Origin: Streptomyces olivochromogenes
GTDB taxonomy: Bacteria > Actinomycetota > Actinomycetes > Streptomycetales > Streptomycetaceae
Assembly (NCBI RefSeq): GCF_001514115.1
Contig: NZ_KQ948451.1
Span: 231,308 to 295,307 of the forward strand
DNA length: 64,000 nt
Direction: 5' to 3'
Below the pieces are notes generated by a model. The model was not told the DNA's origin, did no database searches, and worked only from the letters and a program-made list of their open reading frames with translations. This document shows, piece by piece, positions 1 to 7,985 of this stretch. The position numbers and the translations under genes were made by a program. The number at the start of each line of letters is the position of its first letter. Within the stretch, counting starts at the first letter, position 1.

Positions 1-2
1 CC

Positions 3-143
3 CTCGGGGTTGGCGCCGCCATGCTCCTCGCTGCCGCTCCTGCCTCCGCCTCCGCAGCGTCCGAACGGTTCCGCTGCGACTCATTGACCGCCGAAGGCCA
101 CAAGGCGACCGACTTCCTCAACGGCCTGCCCGGCGCCGCCTGA
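3..143 (+). CDS. Partial small secreted protein (C-terminal part, left edge)
   Basis: The frame is open from the left edge and ends at a TGA at 141-143. It reads a hydrophobic Leu/Ala stretch ending in an Ala-Ser-Ala-like signal-peptidase site (MLLAAPASASAAS), then about 30 polar residues with one Cys. This looks like the end of a short exported protein. The true start probably lies left of the window; the ATG at 21 is an internal alternative with no clear ribosome binding site. I do not recognise the mature part. It could also be the surviving front of a truncated gene, because no conserved domain follows. Confidence 0.35.
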   Translation, partial: LGVGAAMLLAAAPASASAASERFRCDSLTAEGHKATDFLNGLPGAA

Positions 144-1248
144 ACGTCTGAACCCGGCGGCCGCGCTCGGCAATCGGAGGAGGTCCCCGGCGGAATCCAG
201 CTCGTCGCGCTGCCGATCACAGCGCCGGTCCGAGAAGGCCCCGCCCAGCAGCAGCACATTGCGCAAGCCGATACGGACCAAGATCCGGGCCATTTCCGGA
301 CCAGTCCCCGCCAGAGAGCCGCACCATTTACTGTTTCCGCTGGTCAGATTGGGTGCAACTGCTGTACCACCAGTGGACCAAGAACCTGCTGGGCGCCCTG
401 CGTTAAGTGGGTGAGTAAGCCGCTTGGCGCCAAGGAATCTCGGCGATGCTGCTTCACCGGGCTATGTCTGAGATCGCCTGACCAGCGGCGCAGCACGCCT
501 GACACCGCATCATAACGAGCGTCAAATGACCGTCACGACGTCATTTCATCGTGAAGATATCTCCAATAACGCCCAGATCGCACATAATACGCACACACGA
601 AACCGCAGGTCAGGAGCCCTTTCCGGCAGGCTCAAGGATCGCGACGCACTCGACGTGATGCGTCGTGTGGAACAGTTTCAGGCCCGACACCTTCCCCTCC
701 TCGGCTCGAAGATCGAGAACGTCACGGAGGGGCAGGCTTGTTTCCGCGAACGGCTTCGAGCGAGAAGATGGCGTGAGCAGCCGCGTCCGGGCCACAGAAG
801 CGCACCGTGATTGGCGCGAGCCTCGCGCTCACGGACCGGCACCTACTCTCCCGACGCCGGCGGCGCGTTGCGGTGCCGGGTCTGCGACGACGCTCCGCTA
901 CACACAGACGCAGCAGTCGACCACCACGGCAACGCCACGCCCGAAACGGGAATGCACAAGGAGATCAGCGCCGACCCAGCACGGGACAGGTTTCCTGGGG
1001 TGTTCACAGGTGCCTCCAGGTCAGCACACACTCAGCACGGGTAGAGCAAGAGCCCCGGATCACTTCGGGGCTCTAACGCTGCGACCTGTACGTTTGCCGT
1101 CAGGGATGATCGCTGCTATACCGGCTTTTCAGATACCAATCGAACATGCTGGAATTCACTCCAACGAGGGTAACTTGCAGAGCAGGGAACGGTTTTGCGG
1201 GCCCTGCCACCAGGAGTGGGTCAGCAGCCGGTTGGAGGCGATGTCGCC
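144..1248. other. Gene-poor region, no supported gene
   Basis: About 1.1 kb without a convincing coding region. Open frames here lack ribosome binding sites and recognisable domains. Parts (about 290-620 and 1080-1200) have lower GC than the rest of the window. Near 350-406 a frame ending in TAA reads DWVQLLYHQWTKNLLGALR, possibly a gene remnant, but I cannot assign it. An AAATGAC/GTCATTT palindrome lies at 524-546 and a strong hairpin at 1049-1074. The last 100 bases probably hold the promoter of the STAS gene. Confidence 0.5.
1049..1074. terminator. Perfect 9-bp hairpin, terminator-like
   Basis: AGAGCCCCG (1049-1057) pairs exactly with CGGGGCTCT (1066-1074) across an 8-base loop. No U-run follows, which is common for Streptomyces terminators. 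No gene is supported immediately upstream, so what it terminates is unknown. Confidence 0.5.
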
Positions 1249-1629
1249 GTGACGTACGACCCCGCACCGCCCACCCGCCATCTGCGCGTCCGCCTGGACC
1301 GGGGGCACACGGTGCTGGAGTTCCACGGGGAGATCGACATCGTCGCGGCGCTGGAGATCACGCCGTACCTGGACGCTGTGACGGGGCACCCGGAGCCGCA
1401 GATCGTGATCGACCTGCGGCCCGTGGAGTTCTTCGACTGCTCCGGGCTGCGTCTGCTGTACCGCGCCAGGAGCCGCGTTCTCGACCGGGGCGGCCGGCTG
1501 CATCTGGTCTGCACCCGGCCGCTGACGTTGCGCGTCCTCAAGGTGACCGGCCTGGCCCGGCTCCTGCCGCCCTCGGCGTCGCTGGACGCGGCGCTGGGGC
1601 AGCCGGAGACCACGTCGGGCACGTTATGA
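1249..1629 (+). CDS. STAS-domain anti-sigma factor antagonist
   Basis: A single STAS domain of about 126 residues. The conserved phospho-acceptor motif reads DCSGL, with the candidate phosphorylated serine at about residue 65. It follows the strand/helix pattern IVIDLRPVEFFDCSG that is diagnostic of SpoIIAA/BldG-like proteins. Known family members bind an anti-sigma kinase until phosphorylated and so control sigma-factor release. I chose GTG 1249 because GGAGG lies 10 bases upstream; the frame also extends to a TTG at 1195, giving a non-conserved N-terminus. No partner anti-sigma kinase gene is adjacent, but a PP2C phosphatase that could dephosphorylate such a protein lies 4 kb away (5374-7434). 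That link is inference. Confidence 0.85.
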   Translation: MTYDPAPPTRHLRVRLDRGHTVLEFHGEIDIVAALEITPYLDAVTGHPEPQIVIDLRPVEFFDCSGLRLLYRARSRVLDRGGRLHLVCTRPLTLRVLKVTGLARLLPPSASLDAALGQPETTSGTL

Positions 1630-1793
1630 CCCCTGCCGGCCGGACGGCGATGGGCTGGATGGGCTGCACGCAGCCCGAGTTGGCGGGCGGCCGATCAGAA
1701 GTACCGCCTGGGGTGTGTTGCGAGAGTCCCGCCGGCCCGGCGACGCCTGGCACGCACACTCGCTGCGTTGTCGGGATCGCCCGAGTAGGCCCA

Positions 1794-2762
1794 CTACGCG
1801 GACGCCCCGCCGCCTTGGGATCGCACGCACCGGACGCCGCCGGGCCCGCCCTCCGGGCGGACGACGCTACTTTCACTGCTCCGCCCCGAGGCGTGTGAAC
1901 GGTAGTCGGTGGGGGTTTCGCCGGTGTGGTGCTTGAAGAACTTCGAGAAGGCCGTGGGAGTGGGGAAGCCGAGTCGGTCACCGACCACCGAGGTCGGCAG
2001 CTCGGTGTGGACGAGGAGGCGCCTGGCCTCAAGGACGATCCGGTCGTCCAGGTACCGCTTCGCGGTACCCCCCGTCGCCGCGAGGCACGCGCGGGTCAGC
2101 GTCCGCGAGCTGTACCCGAGCGCCCGAGCGTAGTCGGCGACCGTGCGGCTCTCGGTGAAGTCGCGCTCGACCGCCGCGTGGAACGCGCGGAACGCCTCCG
2201 CGGTCCTGGACGCACCCTGCTCGCGGACATAGAGGTGGGACAGCCTCAGCACCAGCGCCGCCAGCAGATGCCGGACGAGCTCGATCTGCGCATCCAGCCG
2301 CAGCGCGCCGGTCTCCTCGTACGCCTCCATGAGCAGCTCGAGCGTCCGCTCGATCGGCTCGGCCTCCTCCGCGGACGGCAGCAGCGCGCCCCACGCAAAG
2401 GGCGGGTCGACGCTGGCCGCGGCGATGGTGGCCGGGTCGAGGAGGCCGAGCTGGAAGAGGATCAGGGTGCCCTGCGCATGCTCCAGCCCCTCGTCGAAAC
2501 GGTAGACCTGTTCGGGCCGGATCCACAGCCAGGCGCTGGGCGGCACCGGCAGCGGTTCCCCGTCCACGGTGAGCCGGAGGATCCCTTTCTCGACCATCAG
2601 CAGGTGGTGGAAGGCGGCCCGCACCGGCGTGCGCACATCCAACCCGTGCCCGGCGGCGCGTCGTGCGAGCCGGGCCAGCGGCAGCACCTCCAGGCCGGGC
2701 AGCGCACCGGCAGCCGGGCGGAACGGGACCTCCACAATCCGAAGCTGTCCGATTTTGAACAC
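1794..2762 (-). CDS. AraC-family transcriptional regulator
   Basis: About 322 residues with an N-terminal cupin-like sensing region (LLMVEKGILRLTVDGEPL) and a C-terminal double helix-turn-helix of AraC type. The signature is DYARALGYSSRTLTRAC followed by VGDRLGFPTPTAFSKFFKHHTGETPTDYR. It is divergently transcribed from vdcBCD with about 90 bp between starts, so it is probably the phenolic-acid-responsive regulator of that operon (inference from position). The start is uncertain: GTG 2762 is nearest to a purine-rich AGGAGG, but that motif overlaps the start, and GTG 2738 is an alternative. The frame stays open to 3134, but that extension runs antisense through vdcB and is unlikely to be coding. 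Confidence 0.82.
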   Translation of the reverse strand: MFKIGQLRIVEVPFRPAAGALPGLEVLPLARLARRAAGHGLDVRTPVRAAFHHLLMVEKGILRLTVDGEPLPVPPSAWLWIRPEQVYRFDEGLEHAQGTLILFQLGLLDPATIAAASVDPPFAWGALLPSAEEAEPIERTLELLMEAYEETGALRLDAQIELVRHLLAALVLRLSHLYVREQGASRTAEAFRAFHAAVERDFTESRTVADYARALGYSSRTLTRACLAATGGTAKRYLDDRIVLEARRLLVHTELPTSVVGDRLGFPTPTAFSKFFKHHTGETPTDYRSHASGRSSESSVVRPEGGPGGVRCVRSQGGGASA

Positions 2763-2853
2763 CTCCTGTCCAGACCGTACCCGAGATGACCTGCGAACGC
2801 GCCTAGCGTGGAATGCGAAACGGAATCCGCCTGACGTATGAAGGAGGGCAGTC

Positions 2854-3474
2854 ATGCGGCTCATTGTGGGGATGACCGGGGCGACCGGGGCACCGTTCGG
2901 GGTACGGCTCCTGCAGGCGTTGAAACAGCTTCCCGAAGTGGAGACCCATCTGGTGCTGTCGCGTTGGGCACGTACCACTGTCGAGTTGGAGACCGGCTTC
3001 TCGGCCCGTGAAGTCGGCGCGCTCGCCGATGTGGTGCACAGCCCGGACGACCAGGGCGCGACGATCTCCTCGGGCTCGTTCCGCACCGACGGCATGGTGG
3101 TCGTGCCCTGCTCGATGAAGACGCTGGCAGGCATCCGGGCCGGCTACGCCGACGGGCTGGTGGGTCGCGCCGCGGACGTCGTCCTCAAGGAGCGCCGCAA
3201 GCTGGTGCTGGTGCCCCGGGAGACCCCGCTGAGCGAGATCCACCTGGACAACATGCTGGCCCTGTCCCGGATGGGCGTGCGGATGGTGCCGCCGATGCCC
3301 GCCTTCTACAACCACCCGCAATCGGTCGACGACATCGTCGACCACGTCACCGCCCGCATCCTCGACCAGTTCGATCTGCCGTTTCCGGCCGCCAGGCGCT
3401 GGGAGGGGATGCGCTCCGCACGTGCTCTCGCGCCCGATAAGGCTCCCGTTCCCGACGGCGTTCAAGCTTCCTGA
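2854..3474 (+). CDS. vdcB: UbiX-like flavin prenyltransferase, decarboxylase subunit B
   Basis: 206 residues of the UbiX/Pad1 flavoprotein family: N-terminal GMTGATGAPFGVRLL Rossmann nucleotide loop, VVPCSMKTLAGI, and the C-terminal ERRKLVLVPRETPLS strand typical of these prenyltransferases. The enzyme attaches dimethylallyl to FMN to make prenylated FMN, the cofactor of the UbiD-like decarboxylase encoded next (vdcC). GAAGGAGG precedes the ATG by a normal spacing. The gene order B-C-D matches the Streptomyces vanillate decarboxylase operon and the Bacillus bsdBCD phenolic acid decarboxylase operon. The true substrate (vanillate or 4-hydroxybenzoate) cannot be read from sequence. Confidence 0.9.
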   Translation: MRLIVGMTGATGAPFGVRLLQALKQLPEVETHLVLSRWARTTVELETGFSAREVGALADVVHSPDDQGATISSGSFRTDGMVVVPCSMKTLAGIRAGYADGLVGRAADVVLKERRKLVLVPRETPLSEIHLDNMLALSRMGVRMVPPMPAFYNHPQSVDDIVDHVTARILDQFDLPFPAARRWEGMRSARALAPDKAPVPDGVQAS

Positions 3475-3506
3475 CACTTCGTCATCACACCTGGAGGAGA
3501 CCAGAC

Positions 3507-4925
3507 ATGGCCTACGACGACCTTCGCAGCTTCCTTGACGCTTTGGACAAGGAGAACCAACTGCTTCGCATCACCGAGGAGGTGATGCCGGAGCCGGACG
3601 TCGCCGCCGCCGCGAACGCCGCCAGCCGCCTGGGTGAGGCGGCCCCGGCGCTGTACTTCGACAATGTCGCCGGCTTCGACAACGCCCGGATCGCCATGAA
3701 CGTCCACGGCTCCTGGGCCAACCACGCCCTGGCCCTGGACCTGCCCAAGACCACCGGTACCAAGGAGCAGGTGGCCGAGTTCATCAACCGGTGGGCGAAG
3801 TTCCCGGTCGAGCCGGAGTGGCGGGACAACCCGCTGTGGGCGCAGAACTCCGTCGAGGGCGAGGACATCAACATCTTCGACATCCTCCCGCTGGTCCGGC
3901 TCAACGACGGCGACGGCGGCTTCTACATCGACAAGGCCGGCATCGTCTCCAAGGACCCCGACGACCCGGAGAACTCCGGCAAGCAGAACGTCGGCATCTA
4001 CCGCATCGAGGTCAAGGGCCCGCGCAAGCTCGCCATCCAGCCCGGACCGGTGCACGACATCGGCCTGCACCTGCGCAAGGCCGAGGAGCGCGGCGAGGAC
4101 CTGCCGATCGCCATCACCCTGGGCAACGATCCGGTGATCTCGATCGTGGCCTCCACACCGATGGAGTACGACCAGAACGAGTACGAGATGGCAGGCGCCC
4201 TGCGGGGCGCCCCGGCGCCGATCGCGAAGGCACCGCTGACCGGCCTGCCGGTGCCGTGGGGCTCCGAGGTCGTGATCGAGGGCGTGATCGAGGGCCGCAA
4301 GCGCGAGGTCGAGGGCCCGTTCGGCGAGTTCACGGGACATTACTCCGGCGGCCGCAACATGCCGGTGATCCGGATCGACAAGATCTCCTACCGCACCGAC
4401 CCGATCTTCGAGCACCTCTACCTCGGGATGCCGTGGACCGAGATCGACTACCTCATGGCCCCCAACACCTGCGTCCCGCTCTACCAGCAGCTCAAGAAGG
4501 ACTTCCCCGAAGTCCAGGCCGTCAACGCGATGTACACCCACGGGCTGGTCATCATCGTCTCCACCGAGAAGCGCTACGGCGGCTTCGCCAAGGCGGTCGG
4601 TATGCGGGTGCTGACCACCCCGCACGGCCTCGGCTACGCCGCGACCGTGATCGTGGTGGACGAGGACGTCGACCCGTTCAACCTCCCCCAGGTGATGTGG
4701 GCGCTGTCCACCAAGATGAACCCCAGCGACGACCTCATCGTCGTGCCGCACCTGTCGCTGATGGAACTCGCTCCCCAGTCGGACAACCCCGGCACCGGCG
4801 CCAAGCTCATCATCGACGCCACCACCCCGGCCAAGCCGGACAACCGCGGCAACTACGGCAACCAGGTCCGCGATCTGCCCGAGATGGGTGAGTGGCTCAC
4901 CAAGCTGCAGCAGCTCGCCAAGTGA
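3507..4925 (+). CDS. vdcC: UbiD-family non-oxidative (hydroxy)aryl acid decarboxylase
   Basis: 472 residues, full length for the UbiD family. The prenyl-FMN-binding active site region EVEGPFGEFTGHYSGG (about residues 268-283) carries the conserved paired glutamates, and the upstream NVGIYRIEVKGPRKLAI segment is typical of vanillate/4-hydroxybenzoate decarboxylases. The catalysed step is loss of CO2 from a phenolic acid such as vanillate to guaiacol. GGAGGAG sits 7 bases before the ATG. It lies 32 bp after vdcB, the likely source of its cofactor, and 32 bp before vdcD, so the three are almost certainly one transcript. Confidence 0.92.
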   Translation: MAYDDLRSFLDALDKENQLLRITEEVMPEPDVAAAANAASRLGEAAPALYFDNVAGFDNARIAMNVHGSWANHALALDLPKTTGTKEQVAEFINRWAKFPVEPEWRDNPLWAQNSVEGEDINIFDILPLVRLNDGDGGFYIDKAGIVSKDPDDPENSGKQNVGIYRIEVKGPRKLAIQPGPVHDIGLHLRKAEERGEDLPIAITLGNDPVISIVASTPMEYDQNEYEMAGALRGAPAPIAKAPLTGLPVPWGSEVVIEGVIEGRKREVEGPFGEFTGHYSGGRNMPVIRIDKISYRTDPIFEHLYLGMPWTEIDYLMAPNTCVPLYQQLKKDFPEVQAVNAMYTHGLVIIVSTEKRYGGFAKAVGMRVLTTPHGLGYAATVIVVDEDVDPFNLPQVMWALSTKMNPSDDLIVVPHLSLMELAPQSDNPGTGAKLIIDATTPAKPDNRGNYGNQVRDLPEMGEWLTKLQQLAK

Positions 4926-4957
4926 CCGCCCCCTGACCCCCCTGGAGACCCGCCCCC

Positions 4958-5218
4958 ATGACCACCAAGACCACGAAGAAGACAGCGCCCACCGAGTGCC
5001 CGCGCTGCGGCCACGACAAGCTGGATCTGATCCACACCTCGCCCGTCGCCGGGGTCTGGGAGATCTACCACTGCCAGCAGTGCCTGTACAGCTGGCGCAC
5101 CTCCGAGCCGGCCCGTCGCACCCAGCGCGACGCCTACCCGGACAGCTTCAAGATGACCATCGAGGACATCCGCAACGCGGTGGAGTTGCCCGTCATCCCC
5201 CCGCTGCGGAAGTCCTGA
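4958..5218 (+). CDS. vdcD: Vanillate decarboxylase subunit D (small zinc-ribbon protein)
   Basis: 86 residues with two CxxC pairs (CPRCGHD near residue 14 and CQQCLYSWR near residue 38), which suggests a zinc ribbon. The C-terminus DSFKMTIEDIRNA is conserved in VdcD/BsdD proteins. The small D subunit accompanies B and C in bacterial non-oxidative hydroxyaryl decarboxylases; its exact role is not settled. It is the last gene of the vdc operon, and a hairpin shared with the convergent PP2C gene follows. Confidence 0.88.
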   Translation: MTTKTTKKTAPTECPRCGHDKLDLIHTSPVAGVWEIYHCQQCLYSWRTSEPARRTQRDAYPDSFKMTIEDIRNAVELPVIPPLRKS

Positions 5219-5351
5219 ACACCCGCGGACATGTGCACGACCAAATCCACGTCCGCGCGCCGGCCGGGGCGGTCGTCACAGCTGCCGCCGAGCCTGCAGT
5301 GCGCCTTGCTGGATCAGGCGTCCGAGCCGATCATCATGGGCGCCGCGGCCC

Positions 5352-5375
5352 AGGCCTGATCCAAGCGACAGGCCT
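5352..5375. terminator. Bidirectional hairpin between vdcD and the PP2C gene
   Basis: AGGCCTG (5352-5358) and CAGGCCT (5369-5375) form a 7-bp stem with a 10-base loop. It lies between two convergent genes and overlaps the stop codon of the minus-strand gene, so it may terminate both transcripts. Confidence 0.4.
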
Positions 5376-7434
5376 AGGGCCGGGGCCAGCGGCGGGCTCG
5401 GGCGATGAGTACGGCGACGTCGTCGTGGTCGTCCGGATCGCGCAGTGCGTCCAGGAGCCGGTCGCAGGTTTCTTCCGAGGATCGGTCGGGGCCGTGGAGC
5501 AGTTGGAGGAGGAGGTCCAGGCGCTCGTCGATGGCGTGGTGGCGGGTCTCGACCAAGCCGTCGGTGTAGAGGACCAGTTGGTCGCCCGGGGCCAGGCCGA
5601 AGGTGGTGACTTCGAAGGCGACACCGCCGACCCCGAGGGGTGCGCCGGTGGGCAGATCGAGCAGTTCGGGGGGCTCGCCCGCGCGCATCAGCACGGGGGG
5701 CAGGTGTCCGGCGACAGCGATGTGGCACAGGGCGCGGTGCGGATCGTAGACCGCGTAGGCGCAGGTGGCGTACTGCTCCAGGCCGGCGGTGATCTTGTCG
5801 AGGTGGTGCAGCAGCTCGGTGGGTGGGAGGTCGAGGTCGGCCAAGGTGGAGGTGGCGGTGCGCAGGCGCCCCATGGTGGTGGCGGCGCTTATGCCGCTGC
5901 CCATCACATCGCCGACGACCAGCGCGGTCTTGTCTTCCGTGAGGGGGATGACATCGAACCAGTCGCCACCGACTTCGATGGTCGTTCCGGCGGGCCGATA
6001 TCGGGAGGCGACCTCCAGGCCGGCCTGCTGCGGTGGGAGGTCCGGCAGCAGGCTGCGCTGGAGGGTGACCGCGGTGTTGCGTGCGCCTTGGTACAGACGG
6101 GCATTGTCGATGCACACCGCGGTTCGATCGGCCAGTTCACCGGCCAGGGTGAGGTCGTCGTTGTCGAAAGGCAGCGGGTTGCGGGCGCGGGTGAGGCCCA
6201 GGGTGCCGAGCACCTCGCCGCGGGCGATCAGAGGCGTCAGGAGATAGCTGTGGACGCCGGCGCGGGCCAGGATGGCGGCGGCCTCGGCGTCACGGGCTAT
6301 ACGGGCAAGGTCCCGCTCGCCGACATGGGGTATCAGGATGGGGCGACCGGTCCGCACGCATTGAGTGGCCAGGCGCTCCGCGCCGTAGCTGGCGAGGTGG
6401 CCGGCGGGGTCGGCGGCGCGGACGGCCTCGGTGGGGTACGCGGCTTTCACGGCGAGGGCACGGAAGAGTGCCCGGCCGGCGCCGGGTGCCGTCGGCTGGC
6501 GGTCGTCCAGGACAGAGTCCAGGACGTCGACGGCTGCGATGTCGGCGACCTCGGGGACGGCGACGTCGGCCAGCTCGCGGGCGGTCTGTTCCACATCCAA
6601 GGTGGTGCCGATACGGGCGGAGCCGTCGGCGATCAGGGCCAAGCGCTGCCGGGCACGGTGGCGATCGGTGACATCCACCAACACGATGGCTACCCCCAGT
6701 ACCCGCCCGCCGGGACCATCGAGCCGGTAGTAGGAGGCTGACCAGGCGTGATCGTTTTCGGGGTCGGCGGGAGTGCGTCCCACACTGTGCTGGTCGATCA
6801 GGGGCTCTCCGGACGTGAGGACATGCCGCAGCGCGGCCTCGATCGCATCGACCTCCAGGAAGGGCAGGGCCTCGCGGACCGGCCGCCCGAGGTGCTCTTC
6901 GGCGGTGACGCCGTTGATCCGCGCCAGCGCCGGGTTGACGGCCACGTACCGCAGGTCGGTGTCCAAGACGGCCAGCCCGATCGGGGACTGCGAGACCAGC
7001 CGCATGGACAGGGCCACGTCCCGTTCCACCTGACGCAGGGTCGCCTCATCGGTGGCGATGCCCAGGGCGTAGAAGTCACCCCGGTCGTCCGACAGCCGCA
7101 TGTTGCGGAACTCCACCAACCGGCTACTGCCGTCCTTGTGCCGGACGGAGAAGGCGCCGGCCCACCCCTGGCCCGTCTTCATGACCTCGGCGAACAGCCT
7201 CATCATCAGGTCGAGGTTCTGCTCGTCGACCAGCAGCCGCGCCGCGTACTGGCCCAGTGCCTCCTGCGAGGTATAGCCGAACAGCTCCTCGGCCTGCGGG
7301 CTCCACAACACGATCCGCCCCTCGGCATCCAGCAGCACCGCCGCGACACTCAGCAGATCCAGCAACCCACTGCGCTGCGGCGGCCCGGCGCCCGCCTGGT
7401 CGCCCTCGGCACCGAAGGGATCGACTGTCCTCAT
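5374..7434 (-). CDS. PAS-PAS-GAF-PP2C (SpoIIE-like) serine phosphatase
   Basis: 686 residues. Two PAS domains come first (about 25-130 with AAVLLDAEGRIVLWSPQAEELFG, and 150-265 with GLAVLDTDLRYVAVNPALARING). A GAF domain follows (about 290-440) and then a PP2C/SpoIIE phosphatase domain with the metal-binding motifs GGDWFDV, VVGDVMGSG and LYTDGLVE near the end. Such proteins dephosphorylate STAS-domain antagonists in response to sensed signals. The start ATG 7434 has GGAGGG upstream; the frame runs open to 7791 but that extension has no conserved content. A STAS protein lies 4 kb away and is a possible substrate (inference only). No histidine-kinase-like RsbW domain is fused. Confidence 0.88.
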   Translation of the reverse strand: MRTVDPFGAEGDQAGAGPPQRSGLLDLLSVAAVLLDAEGRIVLWSPQAEELFGYTSQEALGQYAARLLVDEQNLDLMMRLFAEVMKTGQGWAGAFSVRHKDGSSRLVEFRNMRLSDDRGDFYALGIATDEATLRQVERDVALSMRLVSQSPIGLAVLDTDLRYVAVNPALARINGVTAEEHLGRPVREALPFLEVDAIEAALRHVLTSGEPLIDQHSVGRTPADPENDHAWSASYYRLDGPGGRVLGVAIVLVDVTDRHRARQRLALIADGSARIGTTLDVEQTARELADVAVPEVADIAAVDVLDSVLDDRQPTAPGAGRALFRALAVKAAYPTEAVRAADPAGHLASYGAERLATQCVRTGRPILIPHVGERDLARIARDAEAAAILARAGVHSYLLTPLIARGEVLGTLGLTRARNPLPFDNDDLTLAGELADRTAVCIDNARLYQGARNTAVTLQRSLLPDLPPQQAGLEVASRYRPAGTTIEVGGDWFDVIPLTEDKTALVVGDVMGSGISAATTMGRLRTATSTLADLDLPPTELLHHLDKITAGLEQYATCAYAVYDPHRALCHIAVAGHLPPVLMRAGEPPELLDLPTGAPLGVGGVAFEVTTFGLAPGDQLVLYTDGLVETRHHAIDERLDLLLQLLHGPDRSSEETCDRLLDALRDPDDHDDVAVLIARARRWPRP

Positions 7435-7985
7435 CCAAGCACTCCCTCCGCCTGCCGACGCGACACGCCGCCCTGCGCGGGCTTCAGGCTGTGGCCTGTG
7501 CCCCCTGTACCTCGCGTGCTTCCATGGTCCCCCGGATCTGGGCGGCCGCGCGGTCGAGCGAGACAGCTCGCCGCGCCCCGGCAATGGCTCACCGACGAAG
7601 GCTCCGACCTCCCGCGTGCGGGGGTGCGATACGGCGGAGCGGAGGCCGCGGGCCGCAGACGAAAACCACCCATGCGGAGGGCAGCGCCACCAGCGCGGGC
7701 CCTGCCCCAGGCACCGAGCACGACGGCCTCGCCCGGCAGCGGGCGAAGAGCGCGCCATCGGCCACGGTGACGTCCGGGCACGGCCGGACAAAGCGAGCGG
7801 GTGCCGCCGGGCGCCCCGGCCGAATCTCAGGCGTCAACGACGACACCGGACAGCCCGACCTGTGGCGGCGCCCCCTGCGGCTGCTGGACGGCATGCGCAC
7901 GCAGCCGGGCGGGGCGGAGCCGCTTTCCCCCGGCCCGGCGTTGCGCAGGTACGGACCGAGCCGGGACCCCGCCGTCATGAACGAG
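7435..7985. other. Intergenic region, no gene supported
   Basis: 550 bp between the start of the PP2C gene and the end of the GH110 gene. Open frames on both strands are uninterrupted only because of high GC; they show no domain, no ribosome binding site and no signal peptide. The part next to 7434 should hold the PP2C promoter. Confidence 0.5.

Noticed and set aside
526-810. 94-codon open frame on the + strand
   Set aside because: No ribosome binding site, no domain, and composition unlike the neighbouring genes.
4888-6741. 617-codon open frame on the + strand
   Set aside because: It is antisense to the well-supported PAS-GAF-PP2C gene and its protein is Gly/Val/Gln-rich low complexity without any domain.
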